From positions 81,115,118 through 81,179,117 of the forward strand of contig NC_080172.1 of the NCBI RefSeq assembly GCF_950295315.1: DNA of 64,000 nt. The letters are read 5' to 3'. Positions 43,430-55,889 of the stretch are shown in pieces. The notes under the pieces were generated by a model, which did no database searches, was not told where the DNA came from, and worked only from the letters and a program-made list of their open reading frames with translations. Both the position numbers and the translations under genes were made by a program. This DNA comes from Erinaceus europaeus. Taxonomy: Eukaryota; Chordata; Mammalia; Eulipotyphla; Erinaceidae. Each line of letters starts with the position of its first letter. The first letter of the stretch is position 1.

Positions 43430-45205
43430 GAGCAGATCAAGAGGATTAGGATTCTCATTACTTAAATATTCTAGGATCCCTGTATTAAAAGGTATAGAAA
43501 GTAGCAACATACTATGAAGATTTCATTAAGGTGTGTGTCGAATACAAAGAAATGGGCTATTTGTGCAAAAGTATAGTCATTTGAAGAAAGAAAATGAATA
43601 TGACTGACAATAAAACCACAATGGAGGTTTCCTCAGCAATATTTATCAGATAATTCATGTTGCAGACATTTTGAGCTACCTAATTGAACCATTTCAAAAT
43701 GTCACGTAGTCTCTGTTTTCCGAGCTGTAAAGGTACAGAACATGTGCACACATTTGGCAAAACTTGTTAAAGTCTTAACCTATATTTCTGGAGGAAAAAT
43801 AGGATTTCTATATTGAAAGTTTGAACTTTATCTACTCCACATTCCACTTTGTGAAATTTATTTTTTGATGAGGAGGATTATAGATTAATGTTCTCAATCC
43901 TTGTCACACTTGAGACTTGGAACTATATGTCTCTTGCTTTTAGTGGTGATTGTTGTGGCAATCTTCTGCTCTGCTTCATCTTCTCTTTAAGTCACATTGT
44001 ACTTCGTCCAAGCCAGCCAAAAATTGCCTTTGTATTTGAGCTGCTATCTCCTTGCTCTTTCTGTTTCCCCATCCCCGGAATCTATCTGAAGTTGACTTCT
44101 TAAGTGGAATTTTTCACTCATGATTTAGAAGCAGCTTATCCTAGAAATTGTGTAGGTGATATATGCTTTCTCTCTTGGGTCTTAAATTTAAATTCCTAGC
44201 AGCTATAAAAGTCAAAAATAGTAAGATTCTGACAGAAGAGAAGGAGTTAATTATTGCAAGGGCTGGACCTAGCCACATCTCATTAAAATTACTGTTAATA
44301 CACTCAAAAAAATGAAAGAAATGAAAAGAAAACATCAGAAGGCTAAAGATGAAAGGAGAGCAATATAATAAGAGAGAGCTTCTAATTTCTCCACTGTTAT
44401 AATTTTTCTTTAAAGAATCCACCTCTCTTCTGGTTTTATGCCTACTTTGTTCTAGAGCTATTAGTGTGTTGAACCACAAATCACTCACTGACAATAGCAA
44501 TCAGAGTAAAATCAAGAAACATGATAACAAATTGGGTCTTAGTTTCATAGTGTTTTACAGAAAAGTAATGTTACTTCAAAATAGATAAAAAGAAAGATGC
44601 AAACTAGTATACACACAAGCATACCTATGCATACTATATACATCACATACAGAATTGTAAAATGAGCAGGATAGAGATTATCTCTAAAATTTCTAAAGCA
44701 ACTTGATATTTCTAAATTTCTGCTAATTCTATAAATATGCAGTTTGCTAGAAAGAAGAAAAGGAAGATAAACCACATCATGACAAAAGAAGAACATAGAA
44801 ATGCATAAAAATGAAAGATGGAGAAACTTTCAAGCAACAGCAAACCTTTCAGAGGAATTACAACATAGAAGATTCGCAAGTACCAGGAGAAAATAAAAGA
44901 TAATCTGCAGTGGAAAATGTCTAATCTATAACATAGAAACATGAAAGAATATCAGGGATAAGTTTTATTAACATTTCATGATACATTTGTGAAGATTATA
45001 ATTATATGAAGAAAGATGGATATATTGACATATATAAACATTAACACATGCATATAAAGTTAGTATAGTGCTACACACACACACATACATATATATATAT
45101 TCATGTGGAACACTTAAAAATAAAATATTCTCTGTAACTATTAGCTCACACTAAAAATTTAAAGTATATATGCAATCTATCAGAAATTACTCTTAAATAG
45201 GATAT
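43430..45205. other. Unassigned AT-rich stretch
   Basis: No gene or repeat was recognised. The 119-codon minus frame at 44141-44500 and the overlapping frames at 44545-44942 are Phe/Leu/Ser-rich products of A-rich DNA, with no domain visible. A short (CA)/(TA) tract lies at 45073-45100. Confidence 0.45.
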
Positions 45206-45207
45206 AT

Positions 45208-45420
45208 CAGAGTCTGGGAAGTAACTCATATGCTAAAGCACACATGCTCAACGACCCAGATTCAAGTCTTAGGTCACCACACAGGAACACCATGAAAATG
45301 GGAAGTGTCATGAGTTGTGGTATGGTATTGTTGTGTTTCTCTCATCTTCTTTCCATCTCTCTCTCTCTTTCTCTCTCTCTCTCTCCTCCTCTCACCCTCT
45401 ATTTGGAATATATATGAAAC
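45208..45420 (+). mobile_element. Second SINE type
   Basis: gagtctgggaagtaactcat, cgacccagattcaagtctta and an extended (tctc)n tract at 45355-45385. Confidence 0.6.
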
Positions 45421-45424
45421 CTGA

Positions 45425-45970
45425 CAAGAATAATGGAATCAGGCAGACACAAAGTGCTACCAAAGCTATGGTGCTGAAAAAAGTAAATAAATAAATAGAA
45501 TCTGTTCTCAAAAAGTGAATGGACATAATAATAATTGAGTAAATGGTGATTAATGCAATCAGGAGTAGAATAAGATGACTACAGGGTTTTGATCTATTTA
45601 AGGGCAACTAAAGCCCAGGAATCAGGTCTAGCTCACTGCCTATTTCTTTTAAATACATTTTTATTGAGACACAGCCTTGTCCATTCATTTCAGGATTGTC
45701 AGTGAATCTATGAGAAAGCTTCTCTTTTCTATTAGTGTTTTCTTAAGTGCTGATAGTGCAATTCTAACTAAACCTTCACCATGACTATAAAGGGTATTTT
45801 GGAAGCTCTAAGTGTAATATAAACTTAGTTGCTTTTGCACTGTAGTGGAAGACTCAAGTAGCTGTGATAGGGATCACATGGCCTGTAAATTCTAAAATAC
45901 TATTTTGCCCTTTAAATAAATAAATAAATTGCTAATTCCCACTGTAAGAGGTCAGAACAATAAAACAAAC
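45425..45970. other. Unassigned stretch
   Basis: Nothing recognised. Confidence 0.45.
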
Positions 45971-45974
45971 CAAT

Positions 45975-46135
45975 TCTTATGAAACATTTATCATATTCCA
46001 AGCACTATTTTAATATGTTCCATACTATAGTCTAATTCCATGAACAGAAAAGTCCTCTTAAGGAGGTATGGTTAGTCTACCCATTACCAGAAGGTCTAAA
46101 TAACCTGCCATGGTTAGGTGTTAATAGCAGAATCC
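45975..46135 (-). mobile_element. MIR SINE, minus strand
   Basis: gaaacatttatcatattccaagcactatttta and gtctacccattaccagaagg, then taacctgccatggttagg, follow the reverse-MIR order (3' tail, core). Confidence 0.7.
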
Positions 46136-46261
46136 AATGTTACAGAACTTTAATACAAATTAAAATATAGCATGCTTTATTTAAGTTTAATTTCAGGTAC
46201 ACAGTGGGATCTTTCTTAGTCCAAGTATGTCCTGAGCAAGATTTTAGATACACTTAACATT

Positions 46262-46405
46262 GGGCTGGGAAAATAACTTATTTGGCTAGTGTGCTACTTT
46301 GTCATGTACCTGACCCTTGCCATTTTTGAAGGAAGCTGTGGTCCTGTGGTGTCTTTCAATCACACTCCCTCTGCTTCTCTGTCTCTGTCTAAATATAGAT
46401 ATTTA
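46262..46405 (+). mobile_element. Second SINE type
   Basis: gggctgggaaaataacttat, tgtcatgtacctgacccttg and gtggtgtctttcaatcacac, then ctctgcttctctgtctctgt. Confidence 0.55.
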
Positions 46406-46409
46406 TGCT

Positions 46410-47955
46410 AGATATACTTAGTGTGCATCTAAAAGTTAAGTTTAATTGGGCATATTGTGTTTGATTTTACAGTCCAGACCCAATCCCAATAGCTCCAGAG
46501 CTTGCCCCTAACAAATACTCTTAATGCCTTTTAAAGGCATGATAAATAATTTTTTACTTTGTTTTGTGTGGAAATGGGGCCTTTTGCTTACACAACAACT
46601 TTTTTATTCAGGGGTTGTATGGAGAGCAGGAGGCTAAGCACTAGAGATCTTTCTGTTGCTATAACACCTCTCATGTGGTGCCATAAACTTTGGCTACACA
46701 CAGAGCAAGACAGGCATCCTATCCAGAGAGATGGAAGATTATTTGGGCAGGAATAGAGACTTTTCCCAAAGAAGACATAGTTTACAAGGTATGTCTGGAA
46801 TTTGAGAGGCGAAAGTGACATTTTTCTTATGAAAAAATGTAAATGTTGTTAAAGCACAACTTTTTGAATAAAAAAGACAGATAAAGAGATAAAAATAAAG
46901 AGACCAGAACACCATGTCATGATTTTAGTAATTTATGTATTATTAAAGATGAACACAAATTTAGGATCTGGTGCTCACAAAATAGTTGGGACTGAACATA
47001 GATTTAATCACTTGATTTTTGAATGTAAATGGTAGTAAAATATAGAAATAAATGTCAATTCTGATGTGGGTGTTGGTTTAAACCAGATGTAAAAGATCCT
47101 TCTAGATCTTTTAACAGTATTAAGCTTATATTACACTTAGAGCTTTCAAAATGCACTTTATAGTCATGGTGAAGATTTAGTTAGAATTGCACTATCAGCG
47201 CTTAAGAAAACACTAATAGAAAAGAGCAGCTTTCTCATAGATTCAAGGATGTTAAAACCTGTAAGCCTAAAAAAAAAGTCTGTAGGTCTGACTATGCTGA
47301 AATGAAATTTCTGACTAGGAAAAATAAGCCCTAATATCCCCTTGTCCTTAAAGATAGGACCACAGATATAAGAAGCAGGATATTGAAAAGTACAGTCCAT
47401 CAGAAGCAATAAAATTCAGCATGACAGCAACTCAGTTGACTTAGGGGTGGGGCATTCTGCTGTTGAATCTATAAACTTTCCCTAATGGATTATTTTGCAT
47501 AAAACAGCTTGAGCAAGCCAAGTGTTAGATATCATTACTACAACTGTGACAGGCAGTAAGTAGTCCATGAGTTCAATTATATCTAAGCAGTACCCCAAAC
47601 ACTGATTTTGCTAAGTGCTATCCCTTGAATTTGGAATTCACTTTTTTTCACAGTCGTGTGCTTTTCCAATGAAAGGATAAGAATGCTGAGCAAAGGCTAG
47701 TGTACTTGCTACTTCATACCATATTTGGTTACAAAATGAACAAACTGTTGTTGATTTTGAAACTGTAGAAACATAAAAGCACGTAGCTAACATTATTGAA
47801 ATTACAAATTCATGATTTATAGCTAGTGTCTGTTACTCTGTAATAAGTAAATCACTGGTAATAACCAATGATTTCTTACAATTTAGCAAAATATTTTTTG
47901 TTCTGATTGTGTGCTAGGTAATGACACAAAGATGACTATAACTCTTTTCTGTTTT
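46410..47955. other. Unassigned AT-rich stretch
   Basis: No gene recognised. A small SINE-like scrap (aaagagaccagaacaccatg, 46898-46917) is the only repeat hint. Confidence 0.45.
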
Positions 47956-47956
47956 T

Positions 47957-48035
47957 AAATTTTATATTTTTATTCACTTTATTTGGAAGTTAATGGTTTA
48001 CAATAGAGTTGTTGGTACACAGGTATAATTTTATT
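47957..48035 (-). mobile_element. L1 3' terminal scrap, minus strand
   Basis: atttggaagttaatggttta and caatagagttgttggtacac resemble the L1 3' tail region at 20170-20230. Confidence 0.5.
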
Positions 48036-48039
48036 AGAT

Positions 48040-48460
48040 GTGACTGGTCCTTTAATAAAGTCACAGTAAGAGTACAGTGGACAGAATGGCCAATGCTTCC
48101 TGGGAAGATGAGTATGTGTTTCAAAGATAAGGTGTTGATAAAATAAGGCAAAATGCAAATTGGTTTTTTAGCTAAAACAGAAGGGAAAGTGAAAAAAATC
48201 TCTTTGTAATATGAGAAAAATACAGAAGGAAGAAAAGAAAATTACAAAGAAATGGAAAGAGAAAGAATATTACAGTAGACAACAAACTAGAGTTTATAGG
48301 CTAGATTCAGTGCATTGCCAGATACGTATATTGTTTCATTGGGTCAAAATCAGGTTCATACAGTTAGGTGCTATCTATGACAGATTTCTCACTGTAATGG
48401 CAGAATTAGGAAAGGCCGCTTAACCCATAAATGTTGTGATACTCACTATCTGGCATTTAA
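48040..48460. other. Unassigned AT-rich stretch
   Basis: Nothing recognised. Confidence 0.45.
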
Positions 48461-48461
48461 T

Positions 48462-48580
48462 TTTTTTATTATCTTTAGTTTTATTTATTGGTTAAAGACA
48501 GTCAGAAATTAAAAGGGAAGTGGGTGATAGAGAGGAAGAGAAATAGAGAGATACCTGCAGCACTGCTTCACTAGTCACAA
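48462..48580 (-). mobile_element. tRNA-derived SINE, truncated, minus strand
   Basis: tttatttattggttaaagac, agtcagaaattaaaagggaa and a cctgcagcactgcttcacta body. The head is missing. Confidence 0.75.
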
Positions 48581-48589
48581 AACTTAACA

Positions 48590-48720
48590 TTTATGCAGAT
48601 AGCTTAACATTTATGCAAAAATGACTCTCATGCCTGAGGCTCCAAAGTCATGGGTTCAATCCCCCACTCCACCAAAAACTAGAGTTGAGCAATTCTCTGG
48701 TAAAACAAACAAAAAACATA
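48590..48720 (+). mobile_element. Second SINE type
   Basis: gatagcttaacatttatgcaaaaatgactc, gcctgaggctccaaagtcat, gggttcaatcccccactcca and gttgagcaattctctggtaa, then an A-rich end. Confidence 0.8.
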
Positions 48721-48724
48721 CACT

Positions 48725-49290
48725 AATTATTAAACTAGAATTATAGTGTGTTCGATTAAGTCAGTAAAATTCACTTATGAGGCAGGCAAAATGTTATCAT
48801 TAATATGAACAAATTGCTTATCCCAAACCTCAGCCAATATCATTTTACAAGGATGGGAAAGCATCAAGTAAGAAGCTGAGTGTTGGCCTGCCCACATACA
48901 CAGGATAAGGTCAGCTCAAAAGAGGAAATGATTTTTTTTTTCTTCCTAGGACTTTAGATTTAGAAATCTGGCCCAGAGTAATAAGAGGATCCTTGAAGTA
49001 TGAACAGAAGTCCTTAAGCCAGAGAAACAATATTTAGATTATTTCCGCAACTTAACTCCAGCTGAATTCTTACAATAGCTTTAAATTACATACATATCAC
49101 CCTCTTAAAACATCTGTTGCATTATTTTGAATGCCTAGAAATGTGATACTGAGTAGGTTTATGCTATTCTTTTGACTCTTACTATTCTCCATCATTTTTG
49201 CTGCTCAAACTTGTATAGTACAATTACAGGGTATCAATAGTATGACTTTAAAGATTTGAGTGTTCTAAATTACCCATAAAGAAGGACTTC
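48725..49290. other. Unassigned stretch
   Basis: Nothing recognised. Confidence 0.45.
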
Positions 49291-49310
49291 TGTAATAATT
49301 TGTCTTGTCT

Positions 49311-49607
49311 AGGGAGTTGGGCAGTAGCACAGCGGGATAAGCGCACGTGGTGCGAAGCACAAGGACCAGCATAAGGATCTTGGTTCAAGCCCCCAGCCCC
49401 CAACTGCAGGGGAGTCACTTCACAGGTGGTGAAGCAGGTCTGCAGGTGTCTGTCTTTCTCTCCCCTCTGTCTTCCCCTCCTTTCTCCATTTCTTTCTGTT
49501 CTATCCAACAACAGTGACATCAATAACAACAACAGTATTAAATACAACAACAATAAAAACAAGGGCAGGAAAAAGGAAAAATAAATAAATAAAATATTTT
49601 TTAAAAA
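49311..49607 (+). mobile_element. tRNA-derived SINE, short (caa)n form
   Basis: gggagttgggcagtagcaca head, cttggttcaagcccccag box B, body, pyrimidine tract and (caa)n, without the 3' stem-loop module. A perfect 16-bp TSD, TAATAATTTGTCTTGT, at 49293-49308 and 49608-49623. Confidence 0.95.
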
Positions 49608-49624
49608 TAATAATTTGTCTTGTT

Positions 49625-50500
49625 TAAAATATCTTATAGAATATACTTAACTACATGCATATATGTGTGTATATATATATATATATAGTTACACATAGAG
49701 TCTTAAAATATAAGACAAAATTTATACAATTTTTGTTATGAAAAGAATTATTATAGTTAGGCTAACTTCATCTACAATTTTATGACACAACTCCCCTGAC
49801 TTGACTCCTAGAATTTTCTCAGCAAATAAAATAATCTTCAGCAATAGGCACTGCAGTGGTAGTTGACTAAGACTCCATTTAATGGCAAAGGTAGAAACTG
49901 AAACAATAGGTACTGATTTGTGAATCAGTATCCTTAAACAGTAAGCTATGATTTGAATCTTCTTGAAAAGTATGTCTCTACCATGTATTCAATTTAAGCT
50001 TTGGTTTCAAACTAAGCAGATTGCAACTATACAAAGATATATCCAAAACATACCCAGTTTGATATCGCAGAGGCTTAAAAAAAAAAAAAAAGCCTTTAGT
50101 AAGCACACCCATACACACTGCATTGACATTTTAACAGCATTCTAACATATTAGCACTATATTGCTCTTATTTGCATTAGTGTAGTAGAATGTGTAATATT
50201 GAAAAGCAAATATTTCTTAAGCATATATATTTAAAAGAATGATATAGCCAATATTAAATCACTAATAAAAAATTTAAATGATGTAGCATGGTTAAACTCA
50301 TGTTTACTTAGTCTCTACAGTGAAATAAATATCTAGATCAGGTAGACTGAGAAATTACTATACAATCTATAAATTGACTTGGGTCAATCACTTATTTCTC
50401 ATTTCTTTTGCAAATATCTATGTTACTTATAGTTTTTTTAATTGATAGTAACAATTTAAACAATTTCTGTGTCTCAAATATCAAGATGTATTCTTATTAT
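49625..50500. other. Unassigned AT-rich stretch with a short (TA)n
   Basis: A (TG/TA) tract at 49662-49687; otherwise nothing recognised. Confidence 0.5.
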
Positions 50501-50517
50501 TTAAAACTTTTCCTTTT

Positions 50518-50805
50518 GGGAGTTGGGCTGTAGCGCAGCGGGTTAAGCGCAGGTGGCGCAAAGCACAAGGACCGGCATAAGGATCCCGGTTCGAACCCCG
50601 GCTCCCCACCTGCAGGGGAGTTGCTTCACAGGCGGTGAAGCAGGTCTGCAGGTGTCTATCTTTCTCTCCTCCTCTCTGTCTTCCCCTCCTCTCTCCATTT
50701 CTCTCTGTCCTATCCAACAACGACAACAACAATAATAACTACAACAATAAAACAACAAGGGCAACAAAAGGGAATAAATAAATAAAATAAATATTTAAAA
50801 AAACC
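50518..50805 (+). mobile_element. tRNA-derived SINE, least-mutated copy
   Basis: ggagttgggctgtagcgcag, then cgggttaagcgc (box A), cccggttcgaaccccggc (intact box B), caggggagttgcttcacagg, gtgaagcaggtctgcaggtg, a pyrimidine tract, tatccaacaacgacaacaac and caagggcaacaaaaggg, then an A/T tail. A 12-bp TSD, AACTTTTCCTTT, at 50505-50516 and 50806-50817. A good family reference, and the best candidate in the window for a transcription-competent copy. Confidence 0.96.
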
Positions 50806-50817
50806 AACTTTTCCTTT

Positions 50818-51835
50818 CATTTATATTACGAACAGTGAAGTTATAACATGCAGCTCTTGCGTTGCCTTGTCTTAGAAATTAGTGGAAATTTCTTAATTAA
50901 TTACAGCATGCAAGAGCTTAATTAATAACAGCATGTAAGAAGATGGTAAGAATTGAAATTTGACCCATATCTTAGGAAAATAGTTCTTTATACTGACTCT
51001 GACTTCTAGGTTCTCTCTTGGGATAAAATTCATGAAACTACTTTTAACTGGACAGGACAAGGCACTGATCAGTTTACCCGGGTGCAGATGATCTAGGCTG
51101 GCATCTTCGCTGAATTAGCCTTGAGAATACTTGTGGTCAACTCATTTCAAGAGTGTTTTTAGTATTGAATTTTTTCAAGAACATTTTGGACTACCTAATC
51201 TCTGATAGGCATTATGTTAGAAACTAGATAAACAGTGAATATACTAAAGAACTGATAACAAAACCAATGCCTGCATGAAGTGTATATTCAAGTCATCTTA
51301 AGTCTTAAGTCGCAATCTTTATTTCCATACTAATCATAATGAAAATGTGAAAATGCAAAATACAAAAAGAAAAAACAGGGAAAGGACTGTAATCAATCAA
51401 GACAGTTCATTTGGAAAGTAGCAAATGAAAAAGCCAGGTTTCTAGCAGTCATTCTGAACAAACCAACCAGTAAATGTGAACTATGAAAGAAGAAGTTTAC
51501 TAAATTGAGTTTAACTTAAATGTCACACAATATCAGAAAATAACAAAATTTGATCCTCTTTCAGAATAAAACAAACATTAAGGAAATGATGCAGGGTTTA
51601 TTTATAAAACAGTGTGTCTTGAAAATGTAAATATTTATGTGAAAGCTTATATCGGATAGGAAACTATAAATGAAAAAATTGAGTGATTCACAGTTACTAT
51701 TTTATAGTTTATTTTAATATGTATCTTACTTTTTATGAATAAGATTTGTAGTACATTATATAATCTGTATGATAAGAACTTGAATATGGCAAAGCTATAT
51801 GCAAAGTAGATGCAACACAATCTAAAAATAAGGTG
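50818..51835. other. Unassigned AT-rich stretch
   Basis: Nothing recognised. Confidence 0.5.
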
Positions 51836-51839
51836 ATCT

Positions 51840-52050
51840 GGAGACTGGAAAGGTGGCATAGCAGTTAGTATGCATGACTTATCTAATCATGGGTCTGGGT
51901 CTGGTTCTGAGCCCATCTACTCCATAGCGTATCAAGGACTGAGACAACTGCAGCTCCAGGGATGGTAGATCATTGATTTCCCTCTGTCCCACTTATGTTT
52001 CTCTCTTTCTCTTGGGTTTGAATCCTGGCACCGCATTAAAAAATAAGTGA
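51840..52050 (+). mobile_element. Second SINE type
   Basis: ggagactggaaaggtggcatagcagttagt head, cagctccagggatggtagat and a ctctttctcttgggtttgaa end. Confidence 0.55.
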
Positions 52051-52179
52051 CTTAAAAGTGAATGACTTTGTGTGAATGTTACTTCACTCATTCCTTTAGC
52101 CTGCTGGATGCTGGATCTCCTTACTGCTTACTGTCATATTTGCCTGCCTTTATTGGATTCAAAACAAGTCAGAACACAC

Positions 52180-52955
52180 AAAATGTGAGCTCAGATCTAC
52201 AGGGATGCAGAGGTCACATAGGCTCCTAAGCTGAATATGGGCTCCAGACCAAATCAAATCGATGGGGTTTACAGTCAACGATATTTATGCCCCTTCCCCA
52301 TATTAGGGAGCTACTCTTTTCCCTTGTCCAGCTTTCTGTTCCATTACAGCTATGACATCACCTCCCCAGACAATAACTTGGATCTGCCTGCATATCAGAT
52401 TTCAGGCTCAGGGAAAAAAAAAAACTAGTATAGCCACAGGCCCTTTGGAATATAACTAAAATATGCCTACTAGCTATCTACAAAATGGAGGACTCTTCCT
52501 CTGCACTATTCTAGCCTTTAGGTTCATGATTGTTCAACTATGTGTTTGGCTTTATATGTTAACTCTCCTTTCAACCATCAGTTTCCAGATGCTAGCATGA
52601 TGCCAACCAGACTTCCCTGGATAGATAACCCTACCAATGTGTCCTGGAGCTCCACTTCCCCAGAAACCCACCCTACTAGGGAAAGAGAGAGGCAGACTGG
52701 GAGTATGGATCGACCTGTCAACGCCCACGTTCAGCAGGGAAGCAATTGCAGAAGCCAGACCTTCCACCTTCTGTATCCCACAATGACGTTGGGTCCATAC
52801 TCCCAGAGGGTTAAGGAATGGGAAAGCTATCAGTAGAAGGGATGGGATACGGAGATCTGGTGGTGGGAATTGTGTGGAGTTGTACCCCTCTTATCCTGTG
52901 GTTTTGTCAATGTTTCTTTTTTATAAATAAAAAAAACAAAAAAAAGAATTACAAT
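52180..52955 (+). mobile_element. L1 3'UTR copy, plus strand, good copy
   Basis: gtgagctcagatctacaggg, catcacctccccagacaata, ccaatgtgtcctggagctcc, gaagcaattgcagaagccag, tactcccagagggttaagga and acccctcttatcctgtggtt, then an A-rich end. Shared in order with 23858-25110, 25621-26722, 37166-37830 and, in reverse, 58440-58900. Used here as the reference for this 3'UTR type. Confidence 0.82.
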
Positions 52956-53242
52956 AAAAAAGCCAGAACAGCCCTCAAACAAGTTCTTTCACAAGATGTT
53001 CTTTTTGTTCAGCTTCTAAAGCATATTAGAAAGTCAAGATTTTTACATAACGGCCAAACTCTTTTCTTAGTATAAAATTTGAGGTGTGTTTTTATTTCTT
53101 CCAAGCTCTTATTACCTCAGCCAAATATTATATACCCCCAAAAGAAAGCACCAGATTTCTGTGGTGTGAACTTGCTTAGCTGCCCAATTCTTACTATCAT
53201 CTTTGCTTTCTGTGAAGGACTTCCATTACAATGATTTTGAAA

Positions 53243-53455
53243 GGGGACTGTGTAGCAGCACACAAGGTTGAGTAAGTATATTACCAATCACAAGAATCCA
53301 GGCTTAAGCCCTTCTTCCCACTTTCATGAGCAATGCTTTGCTAGTGTGGAAGCAGATAAGCCAGTGTATCTCTCCTCCTCTGTACCTTCCTTTCTGTAGA
53401 TTTGTAGTGCTAGCACCAAGTTCCAGCAATAACCCTGTTGGAAAACACAAAACAA
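53243..53455 (+). mobile_element. tRNA-derived SINE, decayed, with 3' module
   Basis: ggggactgtgtagcagcaca, ccaggcttaagcccttcttc, a ctctcctcctctgtaccttc tract and atttgtagtgctagcaccaagttccagcaataaccctgttgga, the decayed module. Confidence 0.75.
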
Positions 53456-53459
53456 CAAC

Positions 53460-54800
53460 TTTGATAAAATGGCATATTTATGCTGTACATTTATGGTTTA
53501 ATTTTAATGCCTTTAGCCAAGAAAAACACTTCTGAAATCACCTTAAATTTTGGAAAAGTCTCATTTTTGCCATAATTTTATGCATATATAAGGTTTATCA
53601 TTTGATAAGTTAAAAAAATACTTTTCCTCACAAAGCAAAGTCAAAGCTCTATGTATCTAGAATCACTCCTCCATCACTGGGGTCTTCTGACATGGAGAGA
53701 AAAGAAAATAATAGTGGACCCAGAAGGAATTTATGTTAGTCCTAAACAAAATGGGACCATTCAGGAAGTAGAAAGTAGTTTGTATCACACAGTATACCTC
53801 ATCAGAATCACCTTAGGAAACTTCTTTTTAGAACTCCAATATTTGTCACTGGTATATTTCCCAGAGATTTTTATATATTGATGGTAGAAGCTCTAAATGT
53901 AATTGTAGAAATATTTTTGTAAGGTCCACATATTATTTGGGGGAAAAATCATTTGAATGCAGTTCTCTTAAGACCACTGCGCTTGCCAGAAGTACTCATA
54001 GCTCAATGGAATAATTTTCCTCTGTTTATTCCCTTAAAGTTTCATAGAAACAGAAAAACCATGTGAGATTCCTTGGTGCAATTTCTCCCAATATTGAAGT
54101 TTCAAATTTAGGAAAGAATATAAAAGACAGAAAAGGGGTAATATATCGTGCTGATTACATAACAAATTGAAAAACCATGGGGCATTCCTGCTTTGGAAAA
54201 TGAAGTTGTAGCAGTGGGAAATAAAGTCATATGTAAACCAGTGACAAAATTAATACATTTTACAAGTTATCAGAGCAGAGTGCTGAATGTTATATTTTTT
54301 CGTCAGTAACCTAAGTACAAAATCACTAATTTAATTCATATGAATTATCAGTTAATAGAATCATAAAATTAATGCTACTTTATGAACTAGAAATGAGATT
54401 TTTTTATTTTCAAATGAGAAAAAAAGATAAAAAGAAACATTGATTCAGAAACCAAGCAATCTATTCTAATAGCAAAAATGTTCCTGAATTTTTTTCTACT
54501 TTTTAAGACCAAATCTGATGCCAATCAGAGTTTACTTATTTCCTCTCAAAAACTGATCTGCTTTTGACCTAAGAGAAGAGAATTCCATACCTGAACAATG
54601 TGGGCACAGTCTAATTTCCCTGAGAGAACCATTCTGCACTCTAGTTTCTCATCCTTAAACTTAATGAAGAAGAAGGATTTTTTTTTCATGTCTCTCGTTG
54701 AACATGAAATATTAAACTGTATAGAACTGGCTTAACAAAAGATTTTTTTGTGACAATATCTGAGGAGAATAAATTCAAATTCTGGAGTCTTAGCTTAATT
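53460..54800. other. Unassigned AT-rich stretch
   Basis: No gene or repeat was recognised. Confidence 0.5.
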
Positions 54801-54804
54801 TAGA

Positions 54805-54935
54805 AACATAGAATGTTAGAAGTACTGGAACTTAAGAGATTTCTCTTGTCCAAATAGTTGTTTTCCAGATAATGAAAAGGAGATTCAGGAAGATGAGATT
54901 TGTCTGAGGCTATGTAACTAGTTAAGAGCGGATGT
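54805..54935 (-). mobile_element. MIR-like ancient SINE, minus strand
   Basis: ttttccagataatgaaaaggagattcagga and gaggctatgtaactagttaag resemble the reverse-MIR core. Confidence 0.5.
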
Positions 54936-55020
54936 TCAAGCCCCGACACCACAGGAGCATTGGTATACCAGGGGAGTGGTATAATGCCTCTCCTGCCCCC
55001 TTGAATGAAAAAAAGTGGTT
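54936..55020 (+). mobile_element. SINE scrap
   Basis: ttcaagccccgacaccacag is followed by aggggagtggtataatgcctctc, like the decayed copy at 14000. Confidence 0.4.
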
Positions 55021-55600
55021 CAGATGGTAAAATCACATGTGAGAAAGGTAAAGCATAATGATTGAAAGAATAAAGGAGACTGAAGAGAAAATCATAATCA
55101 AATGAAGTCAGCACATGATAATGGAAGAGATGTTGGAGCCAGCTGACCTGAAGATGTCAGCAATAAGTTGATAGTGATGCAAAGAGAAGATTCAAGGGTG
55201 ACTATTACTTTTCTGGTTTAGCTTCTTAGATTAATGAAGACAACACTCACAAAAACTGAGACCCTTTAGAAAGAAAAGAAGTCAGAAGTGGAAGGGTAGG
55301 TAAGATGTTAAAATTAATGTTGCATTGGCTGAATTTAAAGAGCATATGTGCTGCTTTTCTTAACAGAGAAGAAAGCAGTTACTATACAGCAAGCCCAGTG
55401 AGATCTAGCTATAGACTGAAAGTCTACAGAGAGGCTGTAGACTTTAGAAACACGGACTTTAAGAAACAGCTTAAGGAAATAACAGGATACACATTCCCAT
55501 ACTCTGGCTCCCCCCGCCCCACCATCACCCAATATATAAACAAAGAGAACCTAGTACACTGTCAACAGCACCACTTGCTGATACAGCAATAAAAAGCATG
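55021..55600. other. Unassigned stretch
   Basis: Includes a 95-codon plus frame (55305-55592) without a recognisable domain or splice context. No function is proposed. Confidence 0.4.
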
Positions 55601-55601
55601 A

Positions 55602-55888
55602 TGAAGAGGGCCCCATGGTGTTAAGTGCACATATTACAAAGTGCAAGGACCTGTGTAAGGATTGTGGTTTGAGCCCTTGACTCCCCACTTTCAGGGGGGT
55701 CGCTTCACAAGCAGTGAAGCAGGTCTGCAGGTGTCTATATTTCTGTCTCCGTTTCTATTCCCTCTCCCACCCTTCTCGATTTCTCTGTCATATCCAATAA
55801 AAACGGGGGAAAAATGGCCATCAGGAACAGTGAATTTGTAGTGCTGGCAGCTAGCACCTGAGATAACCCTGGAGGCAAAAACAAACAA
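55602..55888 (+). mobile_element. tRNA-derived SINE, long form lacking (caa)n
   Basis: agggccccatggtgttaagt head, gtggtttgagcccttgact box B, gcttcacaagcagtgaagca body, pyrimidine tract, then aaatggccatcaggaacagt to ataaccctggaggcaaa, the 3' module. Confidence 0.88.
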
Positions 55889-55889
55889 C

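Noticed and set aside
44141..44942. Several overlapping minus-strand frames of 76-119 codons
   Set aside because: Phe/Leu/Ser-rich products expected from A-rich plus-strand DNA; no motif, no splice context.
50518..50600. tRNA gene, because of intact A and B box sequences
   Set aside because: The sequence continues into a SINE body and tail with a target-site duplication; it does not fold as a full tRNA.
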